13,345 bases of DNA from Bacteroidia bacterium. Lineage in GTDB: Bacteria; Bacteroidota; Bacteroidia; NS11-12g; UBA9320. Positions 1 to 7,991 of the stretch are shown here, piece by piece (the first letter of the stretch is position 1; every line of letters starts with the position of its first letter). The notes beneath the pieces were generated by a model. The model saw nothing but the letters and a program-made list of their open reading frames with translations, was not told the origin of the DNA and ran no database searches. The translations under genes were made by a program, and so were the position numbers. The stretch lies in assembly GCA_013042025.1 (NCBI GenBank), contig JABDQY010000265.1:1-13345 (forward strand). Reading direction: 5' to 3'.

Positions 1-80
1 ATAGTACACAACTTAGTTAATGTTTAAAAAACCTCAGATGATATTACTTTCAAAAATTTATTTTCGAAGTTTAATAATTC

Positions 81-2477
81 ATGAAATTATTTGGCAAGAA
101 ATCGGGGAAGAAAAAAACCAGGAAAAAGACAAAAGAGGTAAAGGATTATACGCTTAGGAATAAGATAATAGGAGGGGTAATTCTACTTTTTTCTGTTTTT
201 GTTTTCTTGTCCTCCATTAGCTATATGTTTTCGTGGCGTGCGGATCAAAGCATTCTTAATGCAGGGATTAAAGAATTCTTATTTGATTTCACTGCCAATA
301 CTCCAAAGAATTTTATGGGCAAGATTGGTGCTTTCTTTGCACATTTCTTTATTTATAACGGTTTTGGAATAGGTGCTTTTTTTCTATATCCAATCTTCTT
401 TATCCTCGGTTTTAATCTCTACTTTCATAACGCATTTGTAGTTAAACCGAAAACAGTAAGTAAGCTGTTAGTAACGGCGATATGGGTTTCGCTAGTTTGT
501 GCATTGTTGTTTAACGCCAGCAATCCTTTGCTAAGTGGACTCCTTGGGTATGGTGTCTTTGTATTCTCAAAGTCACTGATTGGGACCATTGGGATTGTGT
601 TGGTATTAAGTCTAGTAACTATATTCTTCCTTTATGTTGCGTTTAGTATCGATGTTCTTGAAAGTATCAAAAACAAGAAAGTGTTGAAGTTGAGAAAGAG
701 CACAAATGGAGAAGATATTAGTGAAGTTATGGAGAATGGAGTAACAGTTGGGAGTGAAGAATCATTATTCGAAAAAGACAATATTGAATTTAACTTAGAA
801 GAAGAGGAAATTCCAGATATAGTTGAAGATGAAATTAAAATCAAAGCACCAATTGAACCTGAAGTTGCAGATGAAGTAGAAGAAGGTCTTGAATTAGAAA
901 TTGAAGAGGCACAGGTTGAAGAAGAACAGATTACCAAAAAGGATGGTAAAGAACATTATGGAATTGATGAACCATTTGATCCTCGTTTAGACCTCAGAGA
1001 CTTCAAGTTTCCGGAAGTTGACTTCTTAAATCAATATGGAGACAAAGGAAAAACAGAAGTAACAAAAGAAGATTTAGAGAAAAGTAAGAACATGATTGTT
1101 CAAACTTTGAACAATTACAAAATTGGAATTTCTCAAATCAAAGCAACCATTGGTCCTACGGTAACATTGTTTGAAATTGTACCTGAAAAAGGGGTTAGAA
1201 TTTCAAAAATTAAGAATCTTGAAGATGATATAGCTCTAAGTCTGGCTGCCTTGGGTATTCGAATTATTGCACCGATACCTGGGAAAGGTACAATTGGAAT
1301 TGAAGTTCCCAACAAGAAACCAGAGATTGTAAGCATGCACTCTGTAATAAGTAGTCCAAAATATCAAAATTCAGATTATGCATTACCCGTTTGTTTAGGA
1401 AAAACAATATCCAATGAGGTTTTTGTTGCAGACTTAGCTAAAATGCCTCACTTGCTTATGGCAGGTGCAACAGGGCAAGGTAAATCGGTAGGGTTAAATG
1501 CAATTATTGTCTCATTGCTATACAAGAAACACCCTGCTGAATTAAAATTTGTAATGGTGGATCCAAAGAAAGTGGAGCTAACGTTATATCAAATGATAGA
1601 GCGACATTATCTTGCTAAACTACCGGGTGAAAACGACGCCATAATTACAGATAACAAGCAGGTTGTTAATACACTAAATTCACTTTGTGTGGAAATGGAT
1701 GAGCGTTACAAGTTATTGCAGGCTGCATTAGTTCGAAATATCAAAGAATACAATGTAAAGTTTAAACAGAGAAAACTCAATCCCAATGAAGGACACCGCT
1801 ATTTACCATACATTGTAGTTGTGGTAGATGAGGTTGCAGATTTGATAATGACTGCTGGTAAAGAAGTTGAACATCCAATTGGCAGGTTAGCTCAGCTTGC
1901 AAGAGCCATAGGTATTCACCTAATTCTTGCTACTCAAAGACCATCTGTTAACATCATTACAGGAACTATCAAAGCAAACTTCCCTGCAAGAGCGGCATTC
2001 CGTGTTTCTAGTAAAATAGATTCAAGAACAATTCTAGATGGAAATGGTGCAGATCAATTAATTGGTAAAGGTGATATGTTATATTCAACTGGGAGTGAAA
2101 TTGTTAGACTTCAATGTCCTTTTGTAGATACACCAGAAGTAGACACCATTACGGCATTTATTGGAAATCAAAGAGGGTATCCAGACGCTCATATTTTACC
2201 TGAAGTACGTGAAGAATCAGATGGAGGTTCTAATGAATTCAATCCATTAGAACGTGATGCACTGTTCGAAGATGCAGCTAGAATAGTAGTGCAACACCAA
2301 CAGGGCAGTACATCTTTAATACAAAGAAGATTAAAAGTTGGATATAATAGAGCAGGACGTTTGATAGATCAATTAGAAGCTGCTAATATTGTAGGCCAAT
2401 TTGAAGGTAGTAAAGCAAGAGCTGTACTAATTCCAGATGAACATGCTTTGGAACAGTTTTTGAACACTTTACATTAG
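81..2477 (+). CDS. ftsK: DNA translocase FtsK (FtsK/SpoIIIE family)
   Basis: Septum-located ATP-driven DNA pump that clears and aligns chromosome termini at division. The 798-residue protein has a very basic N-terminus (residues 3-21), about four membrane segments (roughly 28-52, 83-115, 127-150, 160-190), a strongly acidic linker (about 205-290), then the motor. Walker A is GATGQGKS (462-469). Walker B ends in VVVVDE (D583-E584), followed by the family's ATQRPS at 617-622. The C-terminal 60-70 residues (about 725-790) match the winged-helix gamma domain that reads polar DNA motifs and contacts the recombinase. The length is normal for Bacteroidota and no catalytic motif is missing. The ATG at 81 is the natural start, with the basic cytoplasmic tail directly after it. 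Stop to the lolA ATG is 12 bp, so the genes are probably cotranscribed. ftsK-lolA adjacency is also known in Escherichia coli. Identification is secure; the linker is Glu-rich rather than Pro/Gln-rich. Confidence 0.97.
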   Translation: MKLFGKKSGKKKTRKKTKEVKDYTLRNKIIGGVILLFSVFVFLSSISYMFSWRADQSILNAGIKEFLFDFTANTPKNFMGKIGAFFAHFFIYNGFGIGAFFLYPIFFILGFNLYFHNAFVVKPKTVSKLLVTAIWVSLVCALLFNASNPLLSGLLGYGVFVFSKSLIGTIGIVLVLSLVTIFFLYVAFSIDVLESIKNKKVLKLRKSTNGEDISEVMENGVTVGSEESLFEKDNIEFNLEEEEIPDIVEDEIKIKAPIEPEVADEVEEGLELEIEEAQVEEEQITKKDGKEHYGIDEPFDPRLDLRDFKFPEVDFLNQYGDKGKTEVTKEDLEKSKNMIVQTLNNYKIGISQIKATIGPTVTLFEIVPEKGVRISKIKNLEDDIALSLAALGIRIIAPIPGKGTIGIEVPNKKPEIVSMHSVISSPKYQNSDYALPVCLGKTISNEVFVADLAKMPHLLMAGATGQGKSVGLNAIIVSLLYKKHPAELKFVMVDPKKVELTLYQMIERHYLAKLPGENDAIITDNKQVVNTLNSLCVEMDERYKLLQAALVRNIKEYNVKFKQRKLNPNEGHRYLPYIVVVVDEVADLIMTAGKEVEHPIGRLAQLARAIGIHLILATQRPSVNIITGTIKANFPARAAFRVSSKIDSRTILDGNGADQLIGKGDMLYSTGSEIVRLQCPFVDTPEVDTITAFIGNQRGYPDAHILPEVREESDGGSNEFNPLERDALFEDAARIVVQHQQGSTSLIQRRLKVGYNRAGRLIDQLEAANIVGQFEGSKARAVLIPDEHALEQFLNTLH

Positions 2478-2489
2478 AAAAATTTAACA

Positions 2490-3146
2490 ATGAAAAAATC
2501 ACTTTTACTAATAAGCGTCTTAAGTCTTGTGCTAATTAATCCTATAGCATCAATTTCAGGTACCCAGGACAATAAAAGTTCTCAAATTCTAAACAAGCTT
2601 AGCAAGACGTATAAAACCTATAAGTCTATCAAAGCTTCATTTTCTATTAGCATTAAAAATACACAGTCGAATACAAGTGTTAAGCAAAGTGGAACCCTAT
2701 ATCAAAAGGGTAAGAAATTTAGAGTTAATATGTCGGGTCAAGAGATATACTGCGACGGTAAAACTATCTGGACCTATCTAAAAGATGCCAATGAAGTTCA
2801 AATTTCAAAGTTTGATTCAAAAACCATGGATATTAATCCTTCAGAGATATTTACGATTTATGAGAAAGGTTTTATTCATAAGCATGCAGGACAAGTATCT
2901 AATGGAACTAAAACATTAGATGTTATTGAGCTTACACCTACAGATAAAAACAAGCCATATTTTAAAGTTAAACTTGGAATAGACAAATTAGCTAATAAAG
3001 TGAAAGAAATGTCTGTACATAGTAAGAATGGAATCACCACAACTTACGTAATTACTAAGTTTGAACCAAACGTTGCAATGAGCGAGTCTTACTTTAAGTT
3101 TAATGCGAAAGACAAGCCAGGTGTCATAGAAATAGACCTTCGATAA
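2490..3146 (+). CDS. lolA: Outer-membrane lipoprotein carrier LolA
   Basis: Periplasmic chaperone that takes lipoproteins released by the inner-membrane LolCDE complex toward the outer membrane. The 218-residue product has a Sec signal peptide (KK at 2-3, hydrophobic 5-19, likely cleavage near residues 20-24). It continues with the LolA pattern: an amphipathic helix (about 31-47), strands SIKASFSISIK (46-56), GTLYQKGKKFRVN (68-80), then IYCDGKTIWTYLKDANEVQIS (86-106 region), typical of the family's half-open beta barrel. It starts 12 bp after ftsK with an A-rich upstream region. Its stop shares one base with the next start (TAATG), suggesting translational coupling to a lipoprotein gene. The assignment rests on fold pattern, length and synteny with ftsK. 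Bacteroidota generally lack a recognisable LolB, so how this LolA delivers cargo is open. Confidence 0.9.
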   Translation: MKKSLLLISVLSLVLINPIASISGTQDNKSSQILNKLSKTYKTYKSIKASFSISIKNTQSNTSVKQSGTLYQKGKKFRVNMSGQEIYCDGKTIWTYLKDANEVQISKFDSKTMDINPSEIFTIYEKGFIHKHAGQVSNGTKTLDVIELTPTDKNKPYFKVKLGIDKLANKVKEMSVHSKNGITTTYVITKFEPNVAMSESYFKFNAKDKPGVIEIDLR

Positions 3147-3613
3147 TGAAAAAAATCTTATTCCTAACTTTGTGTGCTGCTACAATAATTGGTTGTTCGA
3201 AAACCAAATTAAGCAAACGCCAGGCAAGTAGTTGGTATGTTTCTTTAGCAACTACAGAATGTTTTGGCAAATGCCCAGTTTATCAGATTGAAACAAAAGG
3301 AGATGGATCATCTTCTCTATTAGCACTTCGATTTATGGAAAAGCAAGGTCGATATACTGGCCAGTTCCCTGCAGATTCTATGAGTGCATTAATTGGTGTG
3401 GTTCAAACTTCAGATTGGGAATCATACAAAGGAGAATACTTAACGGGATATTCTGATTTACCTTCCACAATTCTTCGTTATTCAATTACTCCAGGAGATA
3501 CGTTTGGTGTGAGATTTGAGTCGGATAGGGCTCCTATTGAATTGCAGCGTGTTGCAAATCTTCTTAAACATGGAGAGAAAACCATTGATTGGAAGAAGGT
3601 TGCTGCCAATTAA
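3146..3613 (+). CDS. DUF6438 domain lipoprotein
   Basis: Small predicted lipoprotein of unknown function, 155 residues. The signal is short (KK at 2-3, hydrophobic 4-15) with lipobox TIIGC, making Cys17 the lipidated residue. The following SKTK gives no obvious inner-membrane retention signal. The mature part has the family hallmark CFGKCPVY (39-46) with two cysteines (C39, C43) that could form a disulfide, then a beta-rich domain with DLPSTILRY (104-112). Domain naming is from memory of the DUF6438 motif (T-x-C-F-G-x-C-P-x-Y). The ATG overlaps the lolA stop by one base, so translation is probably coupled. The gene ends the operon and its TAA lies on a palindromic TTAA that is also the stop of the opposite-strand gene. 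No enzymatic role can be read from the sequence. Confidence 0.85.
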   Translation: MKKILFLTLCAATIIGCSKTKLSKRQASSWYVSLATTECFGKCPVYQIETKGDGSSSLLALRFMEKQGRYTGQFPADSMSALIGVVQTSDWESYKGEYLTGYSDLPSTILRYSITPGDTFGVRFESDRAPIELQRVANLLKHGEKTIDWKKVAAN

Positions 3614-5520
3614 GAGTCGATAAGCTTCTTATCTAATTCTTCATATATAGAATTATTACTTATATATTCTGGAACAATTTTCTTCATTGTTCTTACAAGA
3701 GATCGATTAGTTAGATGATCCTTTTGGGTATATAATTCTGATATAATATTATTTACTTCTAAGTAATTGTATTCAGGAACTTTGGCTATCATAATCTTAG
3801 GGTTGTGTGTACCAATTGTATTTTCCCTCTCATTCAATAATTCTTCTTTAAGCTTTTCACCTGGTCTTAAACCTGAGAATTTGATTTCTATATCCTTACC
3901 TTCTTCAAATCCTGAAAGCTTTATCATTTTTCTAGCTAAGTCAACAATTTTAACAGACTCGCCCATGTCAAAGATGTATATCTCACCGCCACTACCCATA
4001 ACACCAGCTTCTAATACCAACTGGCAAGCTTCTGGTATAGTCATGAAGAAACGCGTAATTTGAGGATGAGTTACAGTAACTGGACCTCCGGCTTCAATCT
4101 GTCTTTTAAATAAAGGAATAACAGAGCCATTGCTTCCTAATACATTTCCAAATCGGGTAGTAACAAATTTAGAATGAACATCAGATTCTAACTTTAGTTT
4201 GGCATTCAATGACTGAACATAAATCTCTGCAATACGCTTAGATGCACCCATAATGTTTGTTGGGTTTACAGCCTTATCAGTACTTACAAATACAAATTTC
4301 TTGACCTTAAATTCTACTGCAAGATTGGCGATGTTTTGGGTTCCAAAAACGTTCGTATTTATTGCTTCATAAGGGTTGTCTTCCATTAAAGGAACATGTT
4401 TATATGCAGCAGCATGGAAAACATAAGATGGTTTGAAGTAATCAAAAACGCGTCTCATTCGTGATGGATTACAAACATTTCCAATTACTACTTCTACATT
4501 CTCATATGCCTTTAAATTGTTTTCAAGTTCATAGAGTGGGGTTTCCGCTTGGTCTAACAACACTAGCTTTTTAGGATTAAATCCTAAGCACTGTCTAGCA
4601 ATTTCACTGCCAATGGAGCCTGCGGCACCGGTAACAAGGATTACTTGATTCTCAAGTTCTTTACTAATCTTTGCCTTACTAAGTTTTATAGGAACCCTTT
4701 CTAATAAATCTTCAATTTTTACATTCTTAATGCTCTTAGGATTAAACTCTCCATTTATCCAAGCATCAACAGGAGGTATCGTTTTAACCTCTATATTGTT
4801 TTGCAGGCATTTCTCAATTATTCTTTTTTTACGAATAGAAGAAAGATGATTAATTGCAATAATCAATTCAACATCATCATGTTCAAGAATTAAGTTGTCC
4901 AAATCAATATCAGAAGAATAAATTTTAACACCTTCAACAGACTTACCATGTAGCTTATGGTTGTCATCTAAAAATGCAATTACTTTCTTATTTGAGCGGT
5001 TGTCTCTTTCTACCGAACGTTTTACCAGCACTCCAGCTTCTCCTGCTCCGTAAACTATCAATTGTTTAGTTCTAAATGCATTGGATGGTGCATACTGACT
5101 ATACAAAAGTTTAAATCCTAAACGAAAGGCAGAGAGAAAAAACACTAAAATGAGTGCGTCTATAATTATTATAGTAGGATTGATTAAGTGTTCATCGAGA
5201 GAATAGAAAAACAGACCATCAACCATTGCTATCCCAAGCGTGCTTATGGCTACAGCAAAGAAAATTCGTATGGCATCTTGAGTACTAGTATACTTTATAA
5301 TTCCTGTATATGATTTTGTTAGTAGGAAAGATGCTAATCTAAAAACTAAAACTAGCGATAGTGGATACGCAAAACTCTTTACAGTAAAATGCCCATTGTG
5401 AAAAGTTAAAATAACAATGCAAGCTATGGCAAATGAGAGAATGGCTAGTAGCACATCAATCATCAAAACAACCCACCGAGGAGTGTTGTTGTGAGCAACA
5501 TGCTTAATTCGATTAATCAT
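3610..5520 (-). CDS. Membrane-anchored UDP-GlcNAc 4,6-dehydratase-like protein (WbpM/CapD/PglF type)
   Basis: Predicted nucleotide-sugar dehydratase that would convert UDP-GlcNAc to the 4-keto-6-deoxy intermediate used for N-acetylated 6-deoxy sugars in surface polysaccharide or protein glycans. The 636-residue protein has four membrane helices (about 17-41, 49-67, 83-104, 113-135), a first Rossmann unit with GAGEAG (158-163), and a catalytic SDR domain with TGAAGSIGSE (297-306). The usual Tyr of YxxxK is Met: S413 in VSTDK, M424 and K428 in IMGASK, the Ser-Met-Lys arrangement known for long WbpM-type enzymes. RFGNVLGSNGSV (456-467) and LRPGEK (551-556) are further family motifs. The length fits the full two-Rossmann class. 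The start MINRIK lies just before the first helix. Stops of this gene and the convergent lipoprotein gene overlap by 4 bp. The exact sugar product cannot be determined here. Confidence 0.93.
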   Translation of the reverse strand: MINRIKHVAHNNTPRWVVLMIDVLLAILSFAIACIVILTFHNGHFTVKSFAYPLSLVLVFRLASFLLTKSYTGIIKYTSTQDAIRIFFAVAISTLGIAMVDGLFFYSLDEHLINPTIIIIDALILVFFLSAFRLGFKLLYSQYAPSNAFRTKQLIVYGAGEAGVLVKRSVERDNRSNKKVIAFLDDNHKLHGKSVEGVKIYSSDIDLDNLILEHDDVELIIAINHLSSIRKKRIIEKCLQNNIEVKTIPPVDAWINGEFNPKSIKNVKIEDLLERVPIKLSKAKISKELENQVILVTGAAGSIGSEIARQCLGFNPKKLVLLDQAETPLYELENNLKAYENVEVVIGNVCNPSRMRRVFDYFKPSYVFHAAAYKHVPLMEDNPYEAINTNVFGTQNIANLAVEFKVKKFVFVSTDKAVNPTNIMGASKRIAEIYVQSLNAKLKLESDVHSKFVTTRFGNVLGSNGSVIPLFKRQIEAGGPVTVTHPQITRFFMTIPEACQLVLEAGVMGSGGEIYIFDMGESVKIVDLARKMIKLSGFEEGKDIEIKFSGLRPGEKLKEELLNERENTIGTHNPKIMIAKVPEYNYLEVNNIISELYTQKDHLTNRSLVRTMKKIVPEYISNNSIYEELDKKLIDS

Positions 5521-5541
5521 ATAATAGTCAGAATGTTATTG

Positions 5542-5575
5542 CAAAAATATACAAAAAAATGCCATATTTTTCAAC
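5542..5575 (-). promoter_or_regulatory. Candidate Bacteroidota promoter for the dehydratase gene
   Basis: Read on the minus strand, TATTTTTG (plus positions 5542-5549) matches the Bacteroidota -7 consensus TAnnTTTG exactly. GTTG at 5572-5575, 22 bases upstream, is an approximate -33 TTTG. Transcription would start around 5535, giving a leader of about 15 bases before the ATG at 5520. It sits in the 88-bp gap downstream of the helicase gene and implies the dehydratase is not wholly dependent on readthrough. The region is very AT-rich, so a chance match is possible. Confidence 0.35.
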
Positions 5576-5608
5576 GCAATGTTAGATTACGTTCAGTTTT
5601 CCAACATA

Positions 5609-7879
5609 TTATACTCTTCTAAGCTTCGCAAATTTTAAGACAAGTGTTTTCTCACCAAATTCTAGAAAGTCAATTGTTGCTTTTTCAGGTCCATTTTTGC
5701 CTTCTAATTTGGTAACCTTTCCTTTACCAAATCGCTGATGTTCAACTTGCATTCCTTCTGATATTCCTTGCATATCTTCTGCTTCGAAGTCTGTAATTGC
5801 AGGAGGTCTTAACATGGAAGGTCTTTTTTGTCTCTCAATTGTTTTTTTAAGACTATTGGATGGAGTTGTGTTGGTTGATTTGCGTTCTAAATGTCTTAAT
5901 GGATTGGTGTTTTGTCTTACGTTCTTTCTCTCCATTTGGAGGTACTCATTGTCAATTTCGTCAATAAATCTGCTAGGTTCAGAAGGTAGAAGGGTGCCAA
6001 ATCTAAATCGTGAAGTTGCAAAAGAAAGTGTTAGGCTTTCTTCCGCTCGTGTAATTGCAACATAGAACAATCTTCGTTCTTCTTCTAAATCACTTCTGCT
6101 ACCTAGAGACATTTGAGAAGGGAACAGATTTTCTTCTAATCCCGATACAAAAACATTTTTAAATTCTAGTCCTTTGGATTGATGAATGGTCATTAAGGAA
6201 ACTTTATCGTTGTCATCATCATTTCTATCTGCATCGGTAAGCAATGCAATGTCTTGCAGATAGCTACCTAAATCTTTTTCGCTTTCATTGGTATCATCTT
6301 CAACAAACTCTTTAATACCATTAAGCAACTCAACAATGTTTTCGTATTTGTTTATGCCTTCGATGGTCTTATCTTCATTCAATGTTTTGAGTAGGAGAGT
6401 AGCTCTAGATATATTCATAGCAACATCGTAGGCATTCTGTGTATCTTTGGTAATAGCAAAACTCTTAATCATATTCACAAAATCACGGAACTTTGGGATA
6501 CTCGCTTTGAGAATGGGATATTGGTGAGCAGAAGATATAACTTCCCACATCGTTTGATCTGTTTCTGATGCTAAAACCAAAACTCGCTCCATAGATGTTT
6601 TTCCAATTCCCCTAGCTGGATAATTAATAATTCTTTTTAGAGCTTCCTCGTCGTTATGATTTATAACTAAACGGAGATATGCAATTAGGTCTTTAACTTC
6701 TTTTCGTTGATAGAAACTCATGCCGCCATAAATACGGTATGGAATATTTAATTTTCTTAAAGCTTCCTCAAGACTTCTAGATTGTGAATTGGTTCTATAA
6801 AGTATAGCATAATCGCTGTTATTCTTCTGTTCATTCATCTTTGATTCAAAGATGTTCTGAGCTATTATTTTACCCTCTTCATTATCAGTAACAGCACGAA
6901 AGACTTTAATTTTCGTTCCCAATTGATTATCGGTCCAAACCTTCTTTTCCAATTGGTCCTTATTTTTAGCTATTAGGCTATTTGCTGCGTTTACAATTGT
7001 TTCTGAAGATCTATAGTTCTGCTCTAGCTTGTAGACATTAAGGTCGGGGTAGTCGTTTTCAAAATTGAGAATGTTTCTAATTGTTGCACCTCTAAATGAA
7101 TAGATACTTTGAGCATCATCACCAACTACACAAATATTTTCAAAAACACTTGCTAACTTTTTGATTATCATATACTGGCAATGATTTGTATCTTGATACT
7201 CATCAACCATTATGTATTTGAACTTATGCTGGTATTTGTTTAGTGCATCCGGAAAATTATTAAGCAGTTTGAACGTATTCAAAAGTAAATCATCAAAATC
7301 CATCGCACCTGCTTTGAAGCAACGTCTAGCATATTCGGTATATATCTCATGAATTTTACCGCGACCGGTGGTGTCGTCAAATGCTAATAATTCACTTGAT
7401 TTTTTGTAGACATGAGCTTGGATTAGATTATTCTTAGCATTACTAATTCTGGATAACACATAATTGGGTTTATATACTTTGTCATCTAGATTAAACTCTT
7501 TTACTATGGTCTTAATCAAACTCTTACTGTCATCCGAATCATAGATGGTAAAATTGCTAGGGTATCCAATTTTCTCAGCTTCAATTCTCAATATTTTTGC
7601 AAAAACTGAGTGAAATGTCCCCATCCAAATATTACGGGCTTCTAAACCAACAACAGATTCAATTCTAGCCCTCATCTCTTTACTTGCTTTGTTAGTAAAG
7701 GTTAATGCTAAAATGTTAAAAGAATCTACCCCGGTTGCTATTAAATGAGCTATTCGGTATGTCAAAACTCGAGTTTTACCTGAACCGGCACCTGCAATTA
7801 TCATTACAGGGCCTTCTGTTTGTAAAACAGCTGCTTTTTGTTCTTTGTTTAATGAGTGTAGGTATAGCGGTTCTGACAT
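5609..7879 (-). CDS. UvrD/PcrA-type superfamily 1A DNA helicase
   Basis: ATP-dependent 3'-5' DNA helicase of repair and replication-conflict resolution. All SF1A motifs are present in the 756-residue protein: Q motif region LNKEQKAAV (10-18), Walker A AGAGSGKT (29-36), TFTNKA (60-65), MGTFHS (86-91), Walker B VDEYQDTN (225-232), GDDAQSIYSFRGA (253-265), QNYRSS (287-292), TIHQSKGLEF (564-573) and VAITRA (607-612). The C-terminal segment after a polar linker (about 705-756, GMQVEHQRFGKGKV onward) resembles the Tudor-like domain through which PcrA/UvrD binds RNA polymerase. No RecB-type nuclease domain follows. Length is typical. It diverges from rfbC over about 110 bp holding inverted repeats, and the dehydratase lies 88 bp downstream. 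UvrD and PcrA are hard to separate in this phylum, so no symbol is given. Confidence 0.95.
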   Translation of the reverse strand: MSEPLYLHSLNKEQKAAVLQTEGPVMIIAGAGSGKTRVLTYRIAHLIATGVDSFNILALTFTNKASKEMRARIESVVGLEARNIWMGTFHSVFAKILRIEAEKIGYPSNFTIYDSDDSKSLIKTIVKEFNLDDKVYKPNYVLSRISNAKNNLIQAHVYKKSSELLAFDDTTGRGKIHEIYTEYARRCFKAGAMDFDDLLLNTFKLLNNFPDALNKYQHKFKYIMVDEYQDTNHCQYMIIKKLASVFENICVVGDDAQSIYSFRGATIRNILNFENDYPDLNVYKLEQNYRSSETIVNAANSLIAKNKDQLEKKVWTDNQLGTKIKVFRAVTDNEEGKIIAQNIFESKMNEQKNNSDYAILYRTNSQSRSLEEALRKLNIPYRIYGGMSFYQRKEVKDLIAYLRLVINHNDEEALKRIINYPARGIGKTSMERVLVLASETDQTMWEVISSAHQYPILKASIPKFRDFVNMIKSFAITKDTQNAYDVAMNISRATLLLKTLNEDKTIEGINKYENIVELLNGIKEFVEDDTNESEKDLGSYLQDIALLTDADRNDDDNDKVSLMTIHQSKGLEFKNVFVSGLEENLFPSQMSLGSRSDLEEERRLFYVAITRAEESLTLSFATSRFRFGTLLPSEPSRFIDEIDNEYLQMERKNVRQNTNPLRHLERKSTNTTPSNSLKKTIERQKRPSMLRPPAITDFEAEDMQGISEGMQVEHQRFGKGKVTKLEGKNGPEKATIDFLEFGEKTLVLKFAKLRRV

Positions 7880-7883
7880 TTAT

Positions 7884-7898
7884 TTCAAATTGTTTGAA
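7884..7898. repeat. Short inverted repeat in helicase leader
   Basis: TTCAAA, a TTG spacer, then TTTGAA forms a perfect 6+3+6 inverted repeat starting five bases upstream of the helicase ATG, in its likely 5' untranslated leader. It could be part of an operator or a weak mRNA hairpin near the ribosome entry site. In AT-rich DNA a six-base arm is only modestly unusual. Confidence 0.3.
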
Positions 7899-7913
7899 TC
7901 ACCAAAGAACGTT

Positions 7914-7930
7914 AAATTCACAGTGAATTT
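7914..7930. promoter_or_regulatory. Perfect 17-bp palindrome, candidate operator between divergent genes
   Basis: AAATTCACAGTGAATTT is a perfect inverted repeat with 8-base arms (AAATTCAC / GTGAATTT) around one central A. It lies 34 bp upstream of the helicase start and about 60 bp upstream of rfbC, between divergent genes, where a dimeric regulator could control either or both. No regulator family is assigned. I do not see a convincing -33/-7 promoter for either gene here, so its position relative to transcription starts is unknown. Confidence 0.45.
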
Positions 7931-7991
7931 TAGAATAAGGAATAACTAATTTTTCACAAATTGGGAAGTTTTTATACAATTGCAAAGAATT

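Noticed and set aside
1..80. Promoter upstream of ftsK (TATTTTCG at 59-66)
   Set aside because: Imperfect -7 match without a -33 partner at proper spacing; the real promoter may lie left of the window.
632..937. 101-codon minus-strand open frame, Ser-rich, opposite ftsK
   Set aside because: It is the antisense shadow of the Glu-rich FtsK linker codons (GAA/GAG read back as Ser/Phe codons), with no family resemblance.
3619..3633. GATAAG-CTT-CTTATC hairpin just after the DUF6438 stop, as a terminator
   Set aside because: Only six mostly A-T pairs, no following U-run, and it encodes the C-terminal residues of the opposite gene; too weak to call.
3767..4063. 98-codon plus-strand open frame opposite the dehydratase gene
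   Set aside because: It lies wholly inside strongly conserved SDR coding sequence on the other strand; its hydrophobic composition is a mirror artefact.
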